DNA of 46,295 nt from Endozoicomonas arenosclerae (lineage in GTDB: Bacteria > Pseudomonadota > Gammaproteobacteria > Pseudomonadales > Endozoicomonadaceae): positions 1 through 46,295 of the forward strand of contig NZ_LASA01000101.1 of assembly GCF_001562015.1 (NCBI RefSeq), written 5' to 3'. The first letter of the stretch is position 1. Every line of letters begins with the position of its first letter. The notes under the pieces are model-generated. The model ran no database searches, was not told the origin of the DNA, and saw only the letters and a program-made list of their open reading frames with translations. Both the position numbers and the translations under genes were made by a program. Of the stretch, positions 16,171-24,059 are shown piece by piece.

Positions 16171-16234
16171 CACCTCTTTACTGTGAAAATGTAATTCTGT
16201 CAGGCACTGCAGTCATTTTCATAGTAAAGGGGTG
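16171..16234. repeat. 21-bp inverted repeat upstream of glpT
   Basis: The arms at 16171-16191 and 16214-16234 are reverse complements with only two mismatches and enclose a 22-base loop. The hairpin follows the tas stop by 14 bases but has no T-run. It may be a terminator variant, a small mobile repeat or an operator. The remaining bases to 16477 show only a weak GACATT-CGA-AATGTC hairpin. Confidence 0.6.
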
Positions 16235-16477
16235 AGCTTCATTTCCAGCGCGCAGTTGTTTCTGAAGACATTCGAAATGTCATCGGAAAGAGGCCACCGC
16301 TCATCTTTAGAGTTGTAATTAATCTGCCCAACTGGACATTTTCGCCTATTTTTATCTTTGATTACGGAAATGACTCCTGCCCCAACAGGTATGTTCAGTC
16401 GTTTTATTGAGCCAATCTGGAAGGTGAAAAGGCAGCCTGCCTGCCACTAACAAACCATTCACGAGCATCAGGGTCGT

Positions 16478-17824
16478 ATGAATAACTTTTTGAGTCCGGC
16501 CAGTCACCAGGAACCGATTGCCAGCCAGGATGTCGACAACACTTATAAATATCTGAGACGCCAGGTTTTTCTGGGTATTTTCATCGGCTATGCTGGCTAC
16601 TACCTTGTCCGCAAAAACTTCTCCCTGGCCATCCCACACCTGGTGGAAGAAGGTTTCACCAAAGCCGAACTTGGATTTGCACTCTCAGGCGTCTCCATTG
16701 CTTATGGCATCAGCAAATTCCTGATGGGCAACCTTTCCGACCGCAGCGATGCCCGAAAATTCATCACCTGTGGTCTGGTGCTCAGCGCCATGACCATGAT
16801 TCTGATGGGCTTTGCCCCCTTCGCTACCGCCTCCATACCCGCCATGTTTATTCTGCTGTTTATAAATGGATGGTTTCAGGGCATGGGCTGGCCATCCAGC
16901 GGGCGAGTCATTGTTCATTGGTTTTCTGTAAGCGAACGAGGGACAAGGGCCGCCATATGGAACCTGGCTCACAATGTCGGTGGCGGACTCGTAGGCCCCA
17001 TGGCCATTCTGGGCATGAGCCTTTTTGTTGACTGGCACAGTATTTTTTATTTCTCTGGTCTGGTAGCGGTAGCAGTGGCTTTTATCAGCTGGTTATTGGT
17101 ACGGGATACCCCCCAGTCCTGCGGCCTACCGCCTATTGAGGAGTACACCGGAGACTATCCTCATGCATTCGCCTACAACGATTCCCATGAAAAAGAGTTT
17201 TCAGCCAGCGAAATCTTCTTCAAATACGTTCTGAACAATCGCCTGCTCTGGTATATAGCGATAGCCAATGCTTTTGTTTATCTGGTTCGTTACGGTGTTC
17301 TTGACTGGGCACCTGCCTATCTGGATGAAGCCAAAGGCTTCTCCATGACCGACAGCAGCTGGGCTTACTTTCTGTATGAGTTTGCAGGTATTCCCGGAAC
17401 ATTACTCTGTGGCTATCTCAGCGATCGCTACTTCAGAGGACGCAGGGCACCTGCCAGCCTGGTCTACCTGGTGGCAGTGTTGGCTGCTGTCATTGTTTAC
17501 TGGAAGAACCCTCCGGGCAATCCTCTTGTGGATAACCTGGCACTGATCACCATTGGTTTCCTTATATATGGTCCAGTTATGTTAATCGGAGTTCACGCTC
17601 TGGATCTTGTCCCTAAAAAAGCGGCAGGAACGGCTGCAGGCCTGACGGGATTATTCGGTTATCTTGGTGGTGCCCTGTTTGCCAACATTGCCATGGGCTT
17701 TATCGTTGATCGATACGGCTGGGACGGAGGCTTTCATGTCCTGATAGCCGCCTGCATTGCTGCCATGATCATGCTGTCCATTTCCTGGATTGAAGAAGTG
17801 AAAACCCATCGAAGCATTACTTGA
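16478..17824 (+). CDS. glpT: Glycerol-3-phosphate/phosphate antiporter
   Basis: A 448-residue inner-membrane transporter of the organophosphate:phosphate antiporter branch of the MFS, which imports glycerol 3-phosphate in exchange for phosphate. It tracks E. coli GlpT along its whole length: FLGIFIGYAGYYLVRKNFSL, FALSGVSIAYGISKFLMG, NGWFQGMGWPSSGR, RDTPQSCGLPPIEEY, LWYIAIANAFVYLVRYGVLD and KKAAGTAAGLTGLFGYLGG. The substrate-binding arginine regions (LVRKNF and LVRYG) are kept. AGGG precedes the ATG by 5-6 bases. No glpQ or glpD neighbour is present, so it stands alone, followed by a strong terminator. Confidence 0.96.
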   Translation: MNNFLSPASHQEPIASQDVDNTYKYLRRQVFLGIFIGYAGYYLVRKNFSLAIPHLVEEGFTKAELGFALSGVSIAYGISKFLMGNLSDRSDARKFITCGLVLSAMTMILMGFAPFATASIPAMFILLFINGWFQGMGWPSSGRVIVHWFSVSERGTRAAIWNLAHNVGGGLVGPMAILGMSLFVDWHSIFYFSGLVAVAVAFISWLLVRDTPQSCGLPPIEEYTGDYPHAFAYNDSHEKEFSASEIFFKYVLNNRLLWYIAIANAFVYLVRYGVLDWAPAYLDEAKGFSMTDSSWAYFLYEFAGIPGTLLCGYLSDRYFRGRRAPASLVYLVAVLAAVIVYWKNPPGNPLVDNLALITIGFLIYGPVMLIGVHALDLVPKKAAGTAAGLTGLFGYLGGALFANIAMGFIVDRYGWDGGFHVLIAACIAAMIMLSISWIEEVKTHRSIT

Positions 17825-17852
17825 ACCCAGAGTGTTTTTCTAATAGACAAAA

Positions 17853-17879
17853 AAGACCTGACTCCGTGCGTCAGGTCTT
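17853..17879. terminator. Intrinsic terminator of glpT, possibly shared with the minus-strand peptide gene
   Basis: AAGACCTGAC (17853-17862) pairs perfectly with GTCAGGTCTT (17870-17879) around a 7-base loop, 28 bases after the glpT stop. An A-run precedes it and AAACTTTT follows. The minus-strand gene ending at 17886 is 7 bases away, so the hairpin can act in both directions. Confidence 0.8.
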
Positions 17880-17885
17880 AAACTT

Positions 17886-18032
17886 TTATAAAGTCAGTCG
17901 TGACTGCTCTTTAGTATTCAGACTATGCGGCGCCTTGCCAGCAAAGTCTACTTTTCTGGAAGTTTCCACAGCTTTCAAAACGGCCTGCATCAGCGGGCTC
18001 TGCTTTTGAGTCATGGTGTCATTATTTCTCAT
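17886..18032 (-). CDS. 48-aa peptide gene in the cupin/HEAT cluster, possible precursor peptide
   Basis: A short gene with an excellent AGGAGGT Shine-Dalgarno seven bases before the ATG at 18032, 15 bases downstream of the last cupin/HEAT gene, on the same strand and ending at a shared terminator. The translation begins MRNNDTMTQKQSPLMQAVLK, has an amphipathic helical middle and a polar C-terminus ending HSLNTKEQSRLTL. It has no Cys, no signal peptide and no double-Gly leader motif. The strong ribosome site and operon position make it a real gene in my view. A role as the substrate of the neighbouring cupin-type proteins is an inference; a small regulator or partner is an alternative. Confidence 0.65.
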   Translation of the reverse strand: MRNNDTMTQKQSPLMQAVLKAVETSRKVDFAGKAPHSLNTKEQSRLTL

Positions 18033-18047
18033 GTTGCACCTCCTGAA

Positions 18048-18971
18048 CTATGGAGTCACCCTGTTCATTGCCTGGCCGTGACCAGGCAAAACAGACAGTC
18101 CAAAATACTGAGTCATCCCTTCGTGAAACTGTTTAACAGAAGTTCTCACATATAGATGTGGATCTTTTGCGCCCTGCTCGGCCAGCTGATCAATGTCCTC
18201 TGGATGAGATTGCATCAAAGCATGCCAGGCTGCAGCCCGAACACGCATGAAAGGATGGCGAGTGGCGATTTGCATCAACACATCCCTACAGTTTTCATCA
18301 CCAAAATTGGCAATGGCATGCAGCATCATATCCTTGGCGAATATAGAAACAGCATGGCCATTGACCCGATAGGTTTTTGAATCAAAAGAGCACTCTGCCA
18401 CAGCCATCTGCCGCTCTCTCTGAACCACATTAATAGAAACAGAAGTGGCTTCAGGTGGATACTGCAGGTGAATATCGGTGCCTGCTGTAAACTGCATCAC
18501 CTTGCCCTGGGTCAGAAAAGTGGATTCCACAAAACGGAAGTCTGCCTTCTCACCCAGAACACCACTGCAGCTTTCAAAATCAAACTCGTAAATATCGGTC
18601 TTATACCCTGGTCCGGCATAACCACAAGTGATGAAATTGATATCGTGATTATGAAGGTAGTTGTACTGCCCCTTCTCAATGGTATTGAAGTTATCTGGCC
18701 AAACCACAATCCTGAAGACATAGTCTTTACCAAAACGCGGAATAAACGTCGTTGGCAGTAAACTGTGAGGCGCCTCAAGTGTTGCAAAGCTCTTCAGGTA
18801 ATCACAGAGATATTCCGCCAGGAACGCTCTGTTATTGGAAAGACGATGCAGATAAGGACAGAGAGGCTCCAGATCTTCACCACTCTTTATAGGCGTTGAC
18901 TCACAGATTTCGTAGAAGTCATCCAGAGAGATGGCCTTATCATCGGAGTCGTATTCAAAAGTTCTAACCAT
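18048..18971 (-). CDS. Cupin-like (cysteine-dioxygenase-like) protein with C-terminal HEAT repeats, copy B
   Basis: A 307-residue cytosolic protein, a clear paralogue of the gene upstream (18990-19880). Residues 35-65 form a helical LHRLSNNRAFLAEYLCDYL segment. From about 83 a cupin-type barrel has YVFRIVVWP, LHNHD with His107 and His109, a TCGYAGPGYKTDIYEFD strand, then TAGTDIHLQYPPE with His168 and SVSINV. The His-x-His plus distant His pattern and the order of strands recall the three-His iron site of thiol dioxygenases. Residues 238-275 carry HEAT-type helices (HPFMRVRAAAWHALMQ, DPHLYVRTSVKQ). GAGGTG precedes the ATG. The reaction is unknown; a metal-dependent oxidation of a peptide or thiol is a guess. 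Confidence 0.65.
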   Translation of the reverse strand: MVRTFEYDSDDKAISLDDFYEICESTPIKSGEDLEPLCPYLHRLSNNRAFLAEYLCDYLKSFATLEAPHSLLPTTFIPRFGKDYVFRIVVWPDNFNTIEKGQYNYLHNHDINFITCGYAGPGYKTDIYEFDFESCSGVLGEKADFRFVESTFLTQGKVMQFTAGTDIHLQYPPEATSVSINVVQRERQMAVAECSFDSKTYRVNGHAVSIFAKDMMLHAIANFGDENCRDVLMQIATRHPFMRVRAAAWHALMQSHPEDIDQLAEQGAKDPHLYVRTSVKQFHEGMTQYFGLSVLPGHGQAMNRVTP

Positions 18972-18989
18972 GACGCCACCTCACTTGCC

Positions 18990-19880
18990 TTATTGACTGG
19001 AAGCAAAATCCACAGTTTGCTTCTCAATATTGCGTTTAAGGGTATTGGCATAGGCTCTGACATGAGCATGCTCATCAGTCATAGCTTTTGAGAACAGATA
19101 ATCCCTGTCAGCGGGATTGAACTCAATCAGGGCATGCCAGGCTGCCGCCCGCACCCGCATAAAAGGGTGTCTCTGGGCTATATCAACCAACCTGTCTTTA
19201 CTGTTTTCATTTCCCAGTGTGCAAACGGCATTGAAAACCGATTCCTGAACGGGAATTTTGATGGAATGCCCCATCACCGTCCGTTTTTCCATATCAAATG
19301 AGCACTCGACTATATTTTTCCGGGCCTCACGCTTGATCACATTCAGGGATACAGACAGCTCTTCAGGTGGATACTGAATATGCATATCTGTGCCTGCCTT
19401 GTACTTCATGATTTTACCGGGAGGCAGCATGGTGTTTTCCTGAAATTCAAGATCCACCTCTTCACCCACCAGCCCGGTGCAATGCTCGTAATCGAAACTG
19501 TAAATATCTGTGTGATAACCAGAACCGGTATAGCCACAGGTTATGAAACCCACATCATGATTATGGGGGTAGTGATAGAGCAGTTGATTACCCCACTCAG
19601 CCGGATCAATGACTGGCCAGATAACAATGCGGAAAATATAGGACTTACCAACTCTCGGCATAAACACAGGAGGTAAAAAGCTATGCTCTGGCTCATTCAA
19701 CTCATTCAGGTAATCACAGAAATACTGTTCCAGAAACTGCCTGTTGTTTGCCAGATGCTTCAAGGCAGGCACCAGTTTTTCCAGGTCTTCTTCTGACTGA
19801 AGGTCTGACCTGTCACACAGACTATAGAATTCATCCAGAGGTATGGCCTGCTCTGTCTTGCACTCAATTGTTCTAACCAT
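18990..19880 (-). CDS. Cupin-like (cysteine-dioxygenase-like) protein with C-terminal HEAT repeats, copy A
   Basis: A 296-residue protein sharing its start (MVRTIEC versus MVRTFEY), architecture and key residues with the downstream copy B. It has LKHLANNRQFLEQYFCDYL near 40-58, YIFRIVIWP at 81-89, YPHNHD with His106 and His108, TCGYTGSGYHTDIYSFD, GTDMHIQYPPEELSVSLNV with His167, and HEAT-type HPFMRVRAAAWHALIE. The pair therefore arose by tandem duplication. An AGGAGGTG Shine-Dalgarno lies five to six bases before the ATG and the gene is 18 bases from copy B. Conservation of the three His in both copies supports metal binding. No signal peptide is seen. The family is not recognised by name. 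Confidence 0.65.
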   Translation of the reverse strand: MVRTIECKTEQAIPLDEFYSLCDRSDLQSEEDLEKLVPALKHLANNRQFLEQYFCDYLNELNEPEHSFLPPVFMPRVGKSYIFRIVIWPVIDPAEWGNQLLYHYPHNHDVGFITCGYTGSGYHTDIYSFDYEHCTGLVGEEVDLEFQENTMLPPGKIMKYKAGTDMHIQYPPEELSVSLNVIKREARKNIVECSFDMEKRTVMGHSIKIPVQESVFNAVCTLGNENSKDRLVDIAQRHPFMRVRAAAWHALIEFNPADRDYLFSKAMTDEHAHVRAYANTLKRNIEKQTVDFASSQ

Positions 19881-19913
19881 GGTACACCTCCTGACAAAGC
19901 GATTGAGAAAACA

Positions 19914-20759
19914 TCATGCCGACACAGACAGTGCCATCAGTGTTTTATCAGCCAGTTGACGTATGTATTGATCACCATCGTGCACCAGAGCTGCTTCCAG
20001 CAAGGATCGTCCTCGCTCCTCATCCAGCTTGCAAAGACTTGAAAAAGCCTCCCAGCGAACAAAAGGCGCATAGCGATCACTTTTAGCAACCCCTTCGAGA
20101 CACTCGATACTCTTGCTTGAACCTGATAACTCTCCGATCAGAGAAGCTGCAAGCTGACTCCGTGAATCGGCCACTTGAGTTGCAATCAAACGGGTAGGTT
20201 GAAAAGTCTCCCGGTTGTAAGTCCATGTCAAAGGCCCCCTGGCTTCTGAGTGAGCGGTTAGCAGGCAGGCCTGCTGTTTGATGCCATCAAGCAGCGGCAC
20301 TGAATTATAAGCTTTGAAAATATGAGCGTGATAAGGCCCCAGAATCACGGTTGGACTGTTTTTCGCAGGAACCGGCATTTCGTAGATATGGTTTATGTCT
20401 ACTTTGGTTTGCAGCACTGGGATATCAATGGATTGATTGCCCAGGTTGACCAAAAGCAAGTCGAACTCGTTGGCACAGACTTCATGGCTGTCCGAAGGTT
20501 CTCCCAGACCGTTGCAAAAAACCAGGGAAAGATTGAAATCCCCTTTGCTGTACAGGTAGTTCTGATCAAGAAAAGGCTTTTTCTCTGCGGAGGTTTCTTC
20601 GGAAATATCTTCTGCAACACATTGAAGCAATTGAGGAACGGTTGACGAGTCGATCATCTCTGATAACCCGGCCAGTTGGGAGAACTGATACCCATCCTGA
20701 GCCATTATCTGCTCTGCCCGAGCAATCAGTTGATCTTGAAAATTACTATTTACATTCAC
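19914..20759 (-). CDS. Divergent third member: cupin-like protein with HEAT repeats
   Basis: A 281-residue protein starting at GTG 20759 with AGGAGG eight bases upstream; the overlapping ATG at 20755 is out of frame. It is the first gene of the four-gene minus-strand group. The middle part (FNLSLVFCNGLGEPSDSHEV, NEFDLLLVNLG, ILGPYHAHIFKAYNSVP, ACLLTAHSEARGPLTWTYN) looks like the same barrel order as copies A and B but lacks the HNHD motif. It offers instead a His-Ala-His pair later in the barrel. The C-terminus (YAPFVRWEAFSSLCKLDEERGRS and HDGDQYIRQLADKTLMAL) gives two HEAT-type repeats. It may be a non-catalytic partner or recognise a different metal. The function is unknown. Confidence 0.55.
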   Translation of the reverse strand: MNVNSNFQDQLIARAEQIMAQDGYQFSQLAGLSEMIDSSTVPQLLQCVAEDISEETSAEKKPFLDQNYLYSKGDFNLSLVFCNGLGEPSDSHEVCANEFDLLLVNLGNQSIDIPVLQTKVDINHIYEMPVPAKNSPTVILGPYHAHIFKAYNSVPLLDGIKQQACLLTAHSEARGPLTWTYNRETFQPTRLIATQVADSRSQLAASLIGELSGSSKSIECLEGVAKSDRYAPFVRWEAFSSLCKLDEERGRSLLEAALVHDGDQYIRQLADKTLMALSVSA

Positions 20760-20773
20760 AAAAATACCCTCCT

Positions 20774-21059
20774 CCCTTATTACAAAGGCTGCCCGCTACA
20801 AAAGACATTGGAAGTATTTTTTAAGCGACAAGAGCTTAAGTTGATTCAACCTTCAGTATATCCACAAATATAATCCTCGCCATTACAATCATTTATTGAA
20901 GACATAAACAGAAATAAACTGTTAGAAAACTGTCTACTCTCATCAGTGTCCTCATAGAATGAAGATTAAATAACCCTCCATTAAACATGCTTAATCTATC
21001 GCTTTTCTATGAAGTTCCACAGATAGCATATTGATCACAGCCATCGCTTGAAATTGCTT
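20774..21059. other. AT-rich intergenic region between the cupin/HEAT operon and the divergent methyltransferase gene
   Basis: No gene with a ribosome site is seen. The region must hold the promoters of both the minus-strand operon and the plus-strand methyltransferase. A TTATATT and a TATACT on the minus strand are -10-like, but no matching -35 is convincing. AACTGTCTACT at 20929-20939 matches the core of the dispersed repeat at 31221 and 39937. Confidence 0.4.
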
Positions 21060-21878
21060 ATGCGTACCAAAGAAAATCTGCGCTTTATTGAATGCGAAGA
21101 GCACTACAAAAACACATCCCGTTTTATTGGAAGGGTCGACATATTTCGTTTCAGAAGGAACCCTCAACACTATCTCCACTGGTTGAAAGAACAAGTTCCC
21201 TTCAAAAAGGCTGAAAAGATTCTGGACCTCGGCTGTGGGCCTGCATTGCTGTGGCAGACTTACCCTGGCCTGCTTCAACCAAATCATCAACTCTTTCTGG
21301 CAGACCGATCATTCAATATGCTCGTTCAGGCCAGGAAGAACACCACCGAGCTGAAAGCTGAGCACATTGTCCTGCGCAGCGACATGGAACAACTGGGCTT
21401 CCCGGATCAGCAATTTGATGCGGTACTGGCTCATATGCTGCTCTATCATGCGACGGATATTGATAAGACGCTCAGAGAAATTATTCGAACGCTCAGACCT
21501 CAGGGCTGGTTCAGTGCAACCACTTTTGCCAGCCGCTCAGAAAATATCATCTGGGAAACCGTCCATGCTATTGAGCCGGATATCCCTCCATATTCCGAGA
21601 TACTGGCTCCTTTCAGTGCTGAAAATGCTCTTCCCCAGCTCAAGAACTATTTCTCTTCCCTCAAATCTACAACCTATGAAACCGGATTTGTGTGTCCCAA
21701 CCCAGAAATTTGGGCCGATTTCATCTGCAGCTTCCCAAACATAGAACTCAGACAGTTAAGACCCGAGTTTCGCCAGAAACTGATCCACGCCCTCAAAAAA
21801 CTGATTACCCGACATGGAACCCTCCCTTATCAAACCGAAATGGCACATTACCTGTGCCAAGGGCCTTTAAAGAACTGA
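21060..21878 (+). CDS. Class I SAM-dependent methyltransferase
   Basis: A 272-residue methyltransferase starting at ATG 21060; a TTG at 21048 would add four residues. Motif I is ILDLGCGPALLW (54-65), motif II LFLADRS, then IVLRSDMEQLGFPDQQFDAVLA and LLYHATDIDKTLREIIRTLRPQGWF as in Methyltransf_11-type enzymes. The substrate is unknown. It diverges from the cupin/HEAT operon across about 280 bases, so it may belong to the same pathway, or may simply precede rpe, which starts 63 bases downstream in the same direction. A strong Shine-Dalgarno is absent for either start. Confidence 0.75.
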   Translation: MRTKENLRFIECEEHYKNTSRFIGRVDIFRFRRNPQHYLHWLKEQVPFKKAEKILDLGCGPALLWQTYPGLLQPNHQLFLADRSFNMLVQARKNTTELKAEHIVLRSDMEQLGFPDQQFDAVLAHMLLYHATDIDKTLREIIRTLRPQGWFSATTFASRSENIIWETVHAIEPDIPPYSEILAPFSAENALPQLKNYFSSLKSTTYETGFVCPNPEIWADFICSFPNIELRQLRPEFRQKLIHALKKLITRHGTLPYQTEMAHYLCQGPLKN

Positions 21879-21941
21879 CATCCGCGTGGCAAAAGTCTAA
21901 AATCCCCCTCATTTCTGATCGAACACACCGGAACACAAACC

Positions 21942-22619
21942 ATGCGCGACTTCATTATCGCCCCCAGCATCCTTTCTGCCGACTTCGCCCGCCTGGGTGA
22001 GGAAGTTGATAATGTGATTGCTGCCGGCGCAGACTGGGTTCATTTTGATGTTATGGACAATCACTACGTGCCCAATCTGACCATTGGCCCGATGGTGTGC
22101 AAGGCATTAAGAAACCATGGGGTTACTGCTCCTATTGATGTCCACCTGATGGTCAGCCCGGTAGACCGAATGATCGGTGACTTTATTGAAGCCGGTGCCA
22201 GCATGATAACCTTCCACCCGGAAGCCTCTGATCATATTGATCGCAGTCTGCAAATGATTCGTGAAGGTGGCTGCAAGGCGGGTCTGGTTCTGAACCCAGC
22301 CACTTCCCCTGATGTGATTGAATACGTCATCGACAAGCTCGACATGGTTCTGCTGATGTCTGTGAACCCAGGTTTTGGCGGCCAGAAGTTTATTCCTTCC
22401 ACCCTGCGTAAGCTGCGTCATGTCCGCAAGCTGATTGATGACAGCGGCCTGGACATTCGTCTGGAAGTGGATGGCGGTGTGGGTGTTCAAAACATTCGCC
22501 AGATTGCTGAAGCAGGTGCTGATGCCTTTGTTGCTGGCTCAGCCATTTTTAATGCTGATAATTATCAGGAAGTGATCAGCCAGATGCGCGATGAGCTCTC
22601 CAAAGCTGAAAGCCTCTGA
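21942..22619 (+). CDS. rpe: Ribulose-phosphate 3-epimerase
   Basis: A 225-residue TIM-barrel enzyme that interconverts ribulose 5-phosphate and xylulose 5-phosphate in the pentose phosphate pathway. Typical motifs run in order: [67 protein letters not shown] and LEVDGGV. The metal ligands (two His, two Asp) are all present. In Pseudomonas and many relatives rpe, gph and trpE are adjacent; here an unknown gene separates rpe from gph. Confidence 0.97.
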   Translation: MRDFIIAPSILSADFARLGEEVDNVIAAGADWVHFDVMDNHYVPNLTIGPMVCKALRNHGVTAPIDVHLMVSPVDRMIGDFIEAGASMITFHPEASDHIDRSLQMIREGGCKAGLVLNPATSPDVIEYVIDKLDMVLLMSVNPGFGGQKFIPSTLRKLRHVRKLIDDSGLDIRLEVDGGVGVQNIRQIAEAGADAFVAGSAIFNADNYQEVISQMRDELSKAESL

Positions 22620-22635
22620 TCTTTAAATCTTCCCT

Positions 22636-22666
22636 ATGGCTCAGATAGACCCTCTGTCTGAGCCAT
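22636..22666 (+). terminator. Hairpin after rpe, probable terminator
   Basis: ATGGCTCAGA (22636-22645) pairs perfectly with TCTGAGCCAT (22657-22666), 17 bases after the rpe stop. The following sequence has only a short CTTTTG some bases later, so it is a stable stem with a weak tail. Confidence 0.6.
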
Positions 22667-22738
22667 CTGCCAGCTTTTGACCCTAAGCCCAGCTATTATC
22701 TACTCTGAACAGCTCACTCCTTCTGGCTGATATTGCCA

Positions 22739-23980
22739 ATGAAAAAGCATCTCCTTGCTGGATGTGCACTGACTCTGCTGGCACAAACCGTTCATGGTTT
22801 CCATCAAGTGTCCATGGAATATGATGCTTATGTGCTGGATGCCAAAGACCGGCTCACAGACTTTGTCACTTCACCCGCCAGTTATGAGTACGTAAAAGTC
22901 GGCATCGTCTCCATCAGTGTCGATTTTCATGGGATGATGCACACCGCACAGCTTTTTGCCCACAAAGCCGGTACCTATCAATTCTCAAGCCCCGACACTC
23001 AAAAACAGACCGAAGAAGCCAGTTCACTGACCCAGATGCTGGGTACATTGGCCTCATGGGCTTTCAATGCCGTCTCAGAACCCTTTACAGGCATGCAGCC
23101 GGAAGCGTCAACACCCACTCGAAATCAGGACTTGGGAGCCAGCCGCTTTGTCGATATCTCGCCCACAGACAACGCCATCGTCAACCTGAAACATCTGACG
23201 GGCACCAATACACTGGCTGACTTTTTTATTTTCGCCCCTAAAAGTTCCGAGTGGGTTCAATTCGATATGGAGCAGATGCAACAGGGCTTCCCCCAGCTTT
23301 CCAACAAGCAGATCTGCTGCAGAATTCCCGGCTCGCTCCCTCTTTGCAGATCTTATAGAGCAGAACAGAAACAAGAGAAAGACGACAAATCTCCGGAATC
23401 AACCCGTCCCGGCTGGCACGAACTGTCAAAAGCCTATGAGTTGCCTACCGGGGGCATTGGGGGAGCCAGCCTGCTCTACGACACTGAAATGTATGTTTTT
23501 CAGCAACAGGGATCACAGCGTGTAAAACCTAAAACCCGAGACCATCTGGAAACCTGGCTTCCCTCCCCGCCGAAAGTGATCATTGGCCTACCAGGATTAT
23601 TTAACCAGACCGCCATGTCACTGTCTGGAAGAGTGACCGTCACAGGCTGGTTTCCGGAATGGGTCGCAACACCTGGTTTGTATAGCACGGACTACCTGTT
23701 GGCCAGCTCACACCCGAACCTGGCGGGAGACGGACTCGATACCCATCATGACTTTGTCGTTTACTCCGCTATACAGAACCCCTACCTGCACGAACAGAGC
23801 AAGCTTTACTCTTCACAAACTACTCCCTGGAGACTGATCGTTCTTCCCTGGGGCAATAAATTTCAGGTGGTACTTCTTTCTCGAGATTTCACTTCCAACA
23901 AGCCCATAACCGTTGAAAGTGCGCCAGAGCCGAATGTTGATATTGATGAGCTGAAAAAAGCGCTTGATGACATTAATTGA
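22739..23980 (+). CDS. Secreted hypothetical protein, 413 aa
   Basis: The protein starts MKKHLLAGCALTLLAQTVHG, a clear signal peptide from the ATG at 22739; a TTG two codons earlier is less likely. The mature part is about 390 residues and contains a Cys-Cys pair with a nearby Cys (ICCRIPGSLPLCRSY), a Gly-rich GGIGGASLLYDTEMY and repeated WLPSPP/TGWFPEW-type segments. No family is recognised. It sits between rpe and gph, which are neighbours in related bacteria, so it is an insertion into a conserved block. Periplasmic or extracellular location is likely. Confidence 0.65.
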   Translation: MKKHLLAGCALTLLAQTVHGFHQVSMEYDAYVLDAKDRLTDFVTSPASYEYVKVGIVSISVDFHGMMHTAQLFAHKAGTYQFSSPDTQKQTEEASSLTQMLGTLASWAFNAVSEPFTGMQPEASTPTRNQDLGASRFVDISPTDNAIVNLKHLTGTNTLADFFIFAPKSSEWVQFDMEQMQQGFPQLSNKQICCRIPGSLPLCRSYRAEQKQEKDDKSPESTRPGWHELSKAYELPTGGIGGASLLYDTEMYVFQQQGSQRVKPKTRDHLETWLPSPPKVIIGLPGLFNQTAMSLSGRVTVTGWFPEWVATPGLYSTDYLLASSHPNLAGDGLDTHHDFVVYSAIQNPYLHEQSKLYSSQTTPWRLIVLPWGNKFQVVLLSRDFTSNKPITVESAPEPNVDIDELKKALDDIN

Positions 23981-24059
23981 CTGCAACCTGTCAATCACAA
24001 CTCAAATCCTCCTATAATCTCACTGTCTTTTATTTCCTCCCTCTGGATATCTGAAAACA

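Noticed and set aside
20878-20960. Short minus-strand frame of about 20 codons upstream of the cupin/HEAT operon
   Set aside because: No Shine-Dalgarno and too short to support; considered as a second precursor peptide and dropped.
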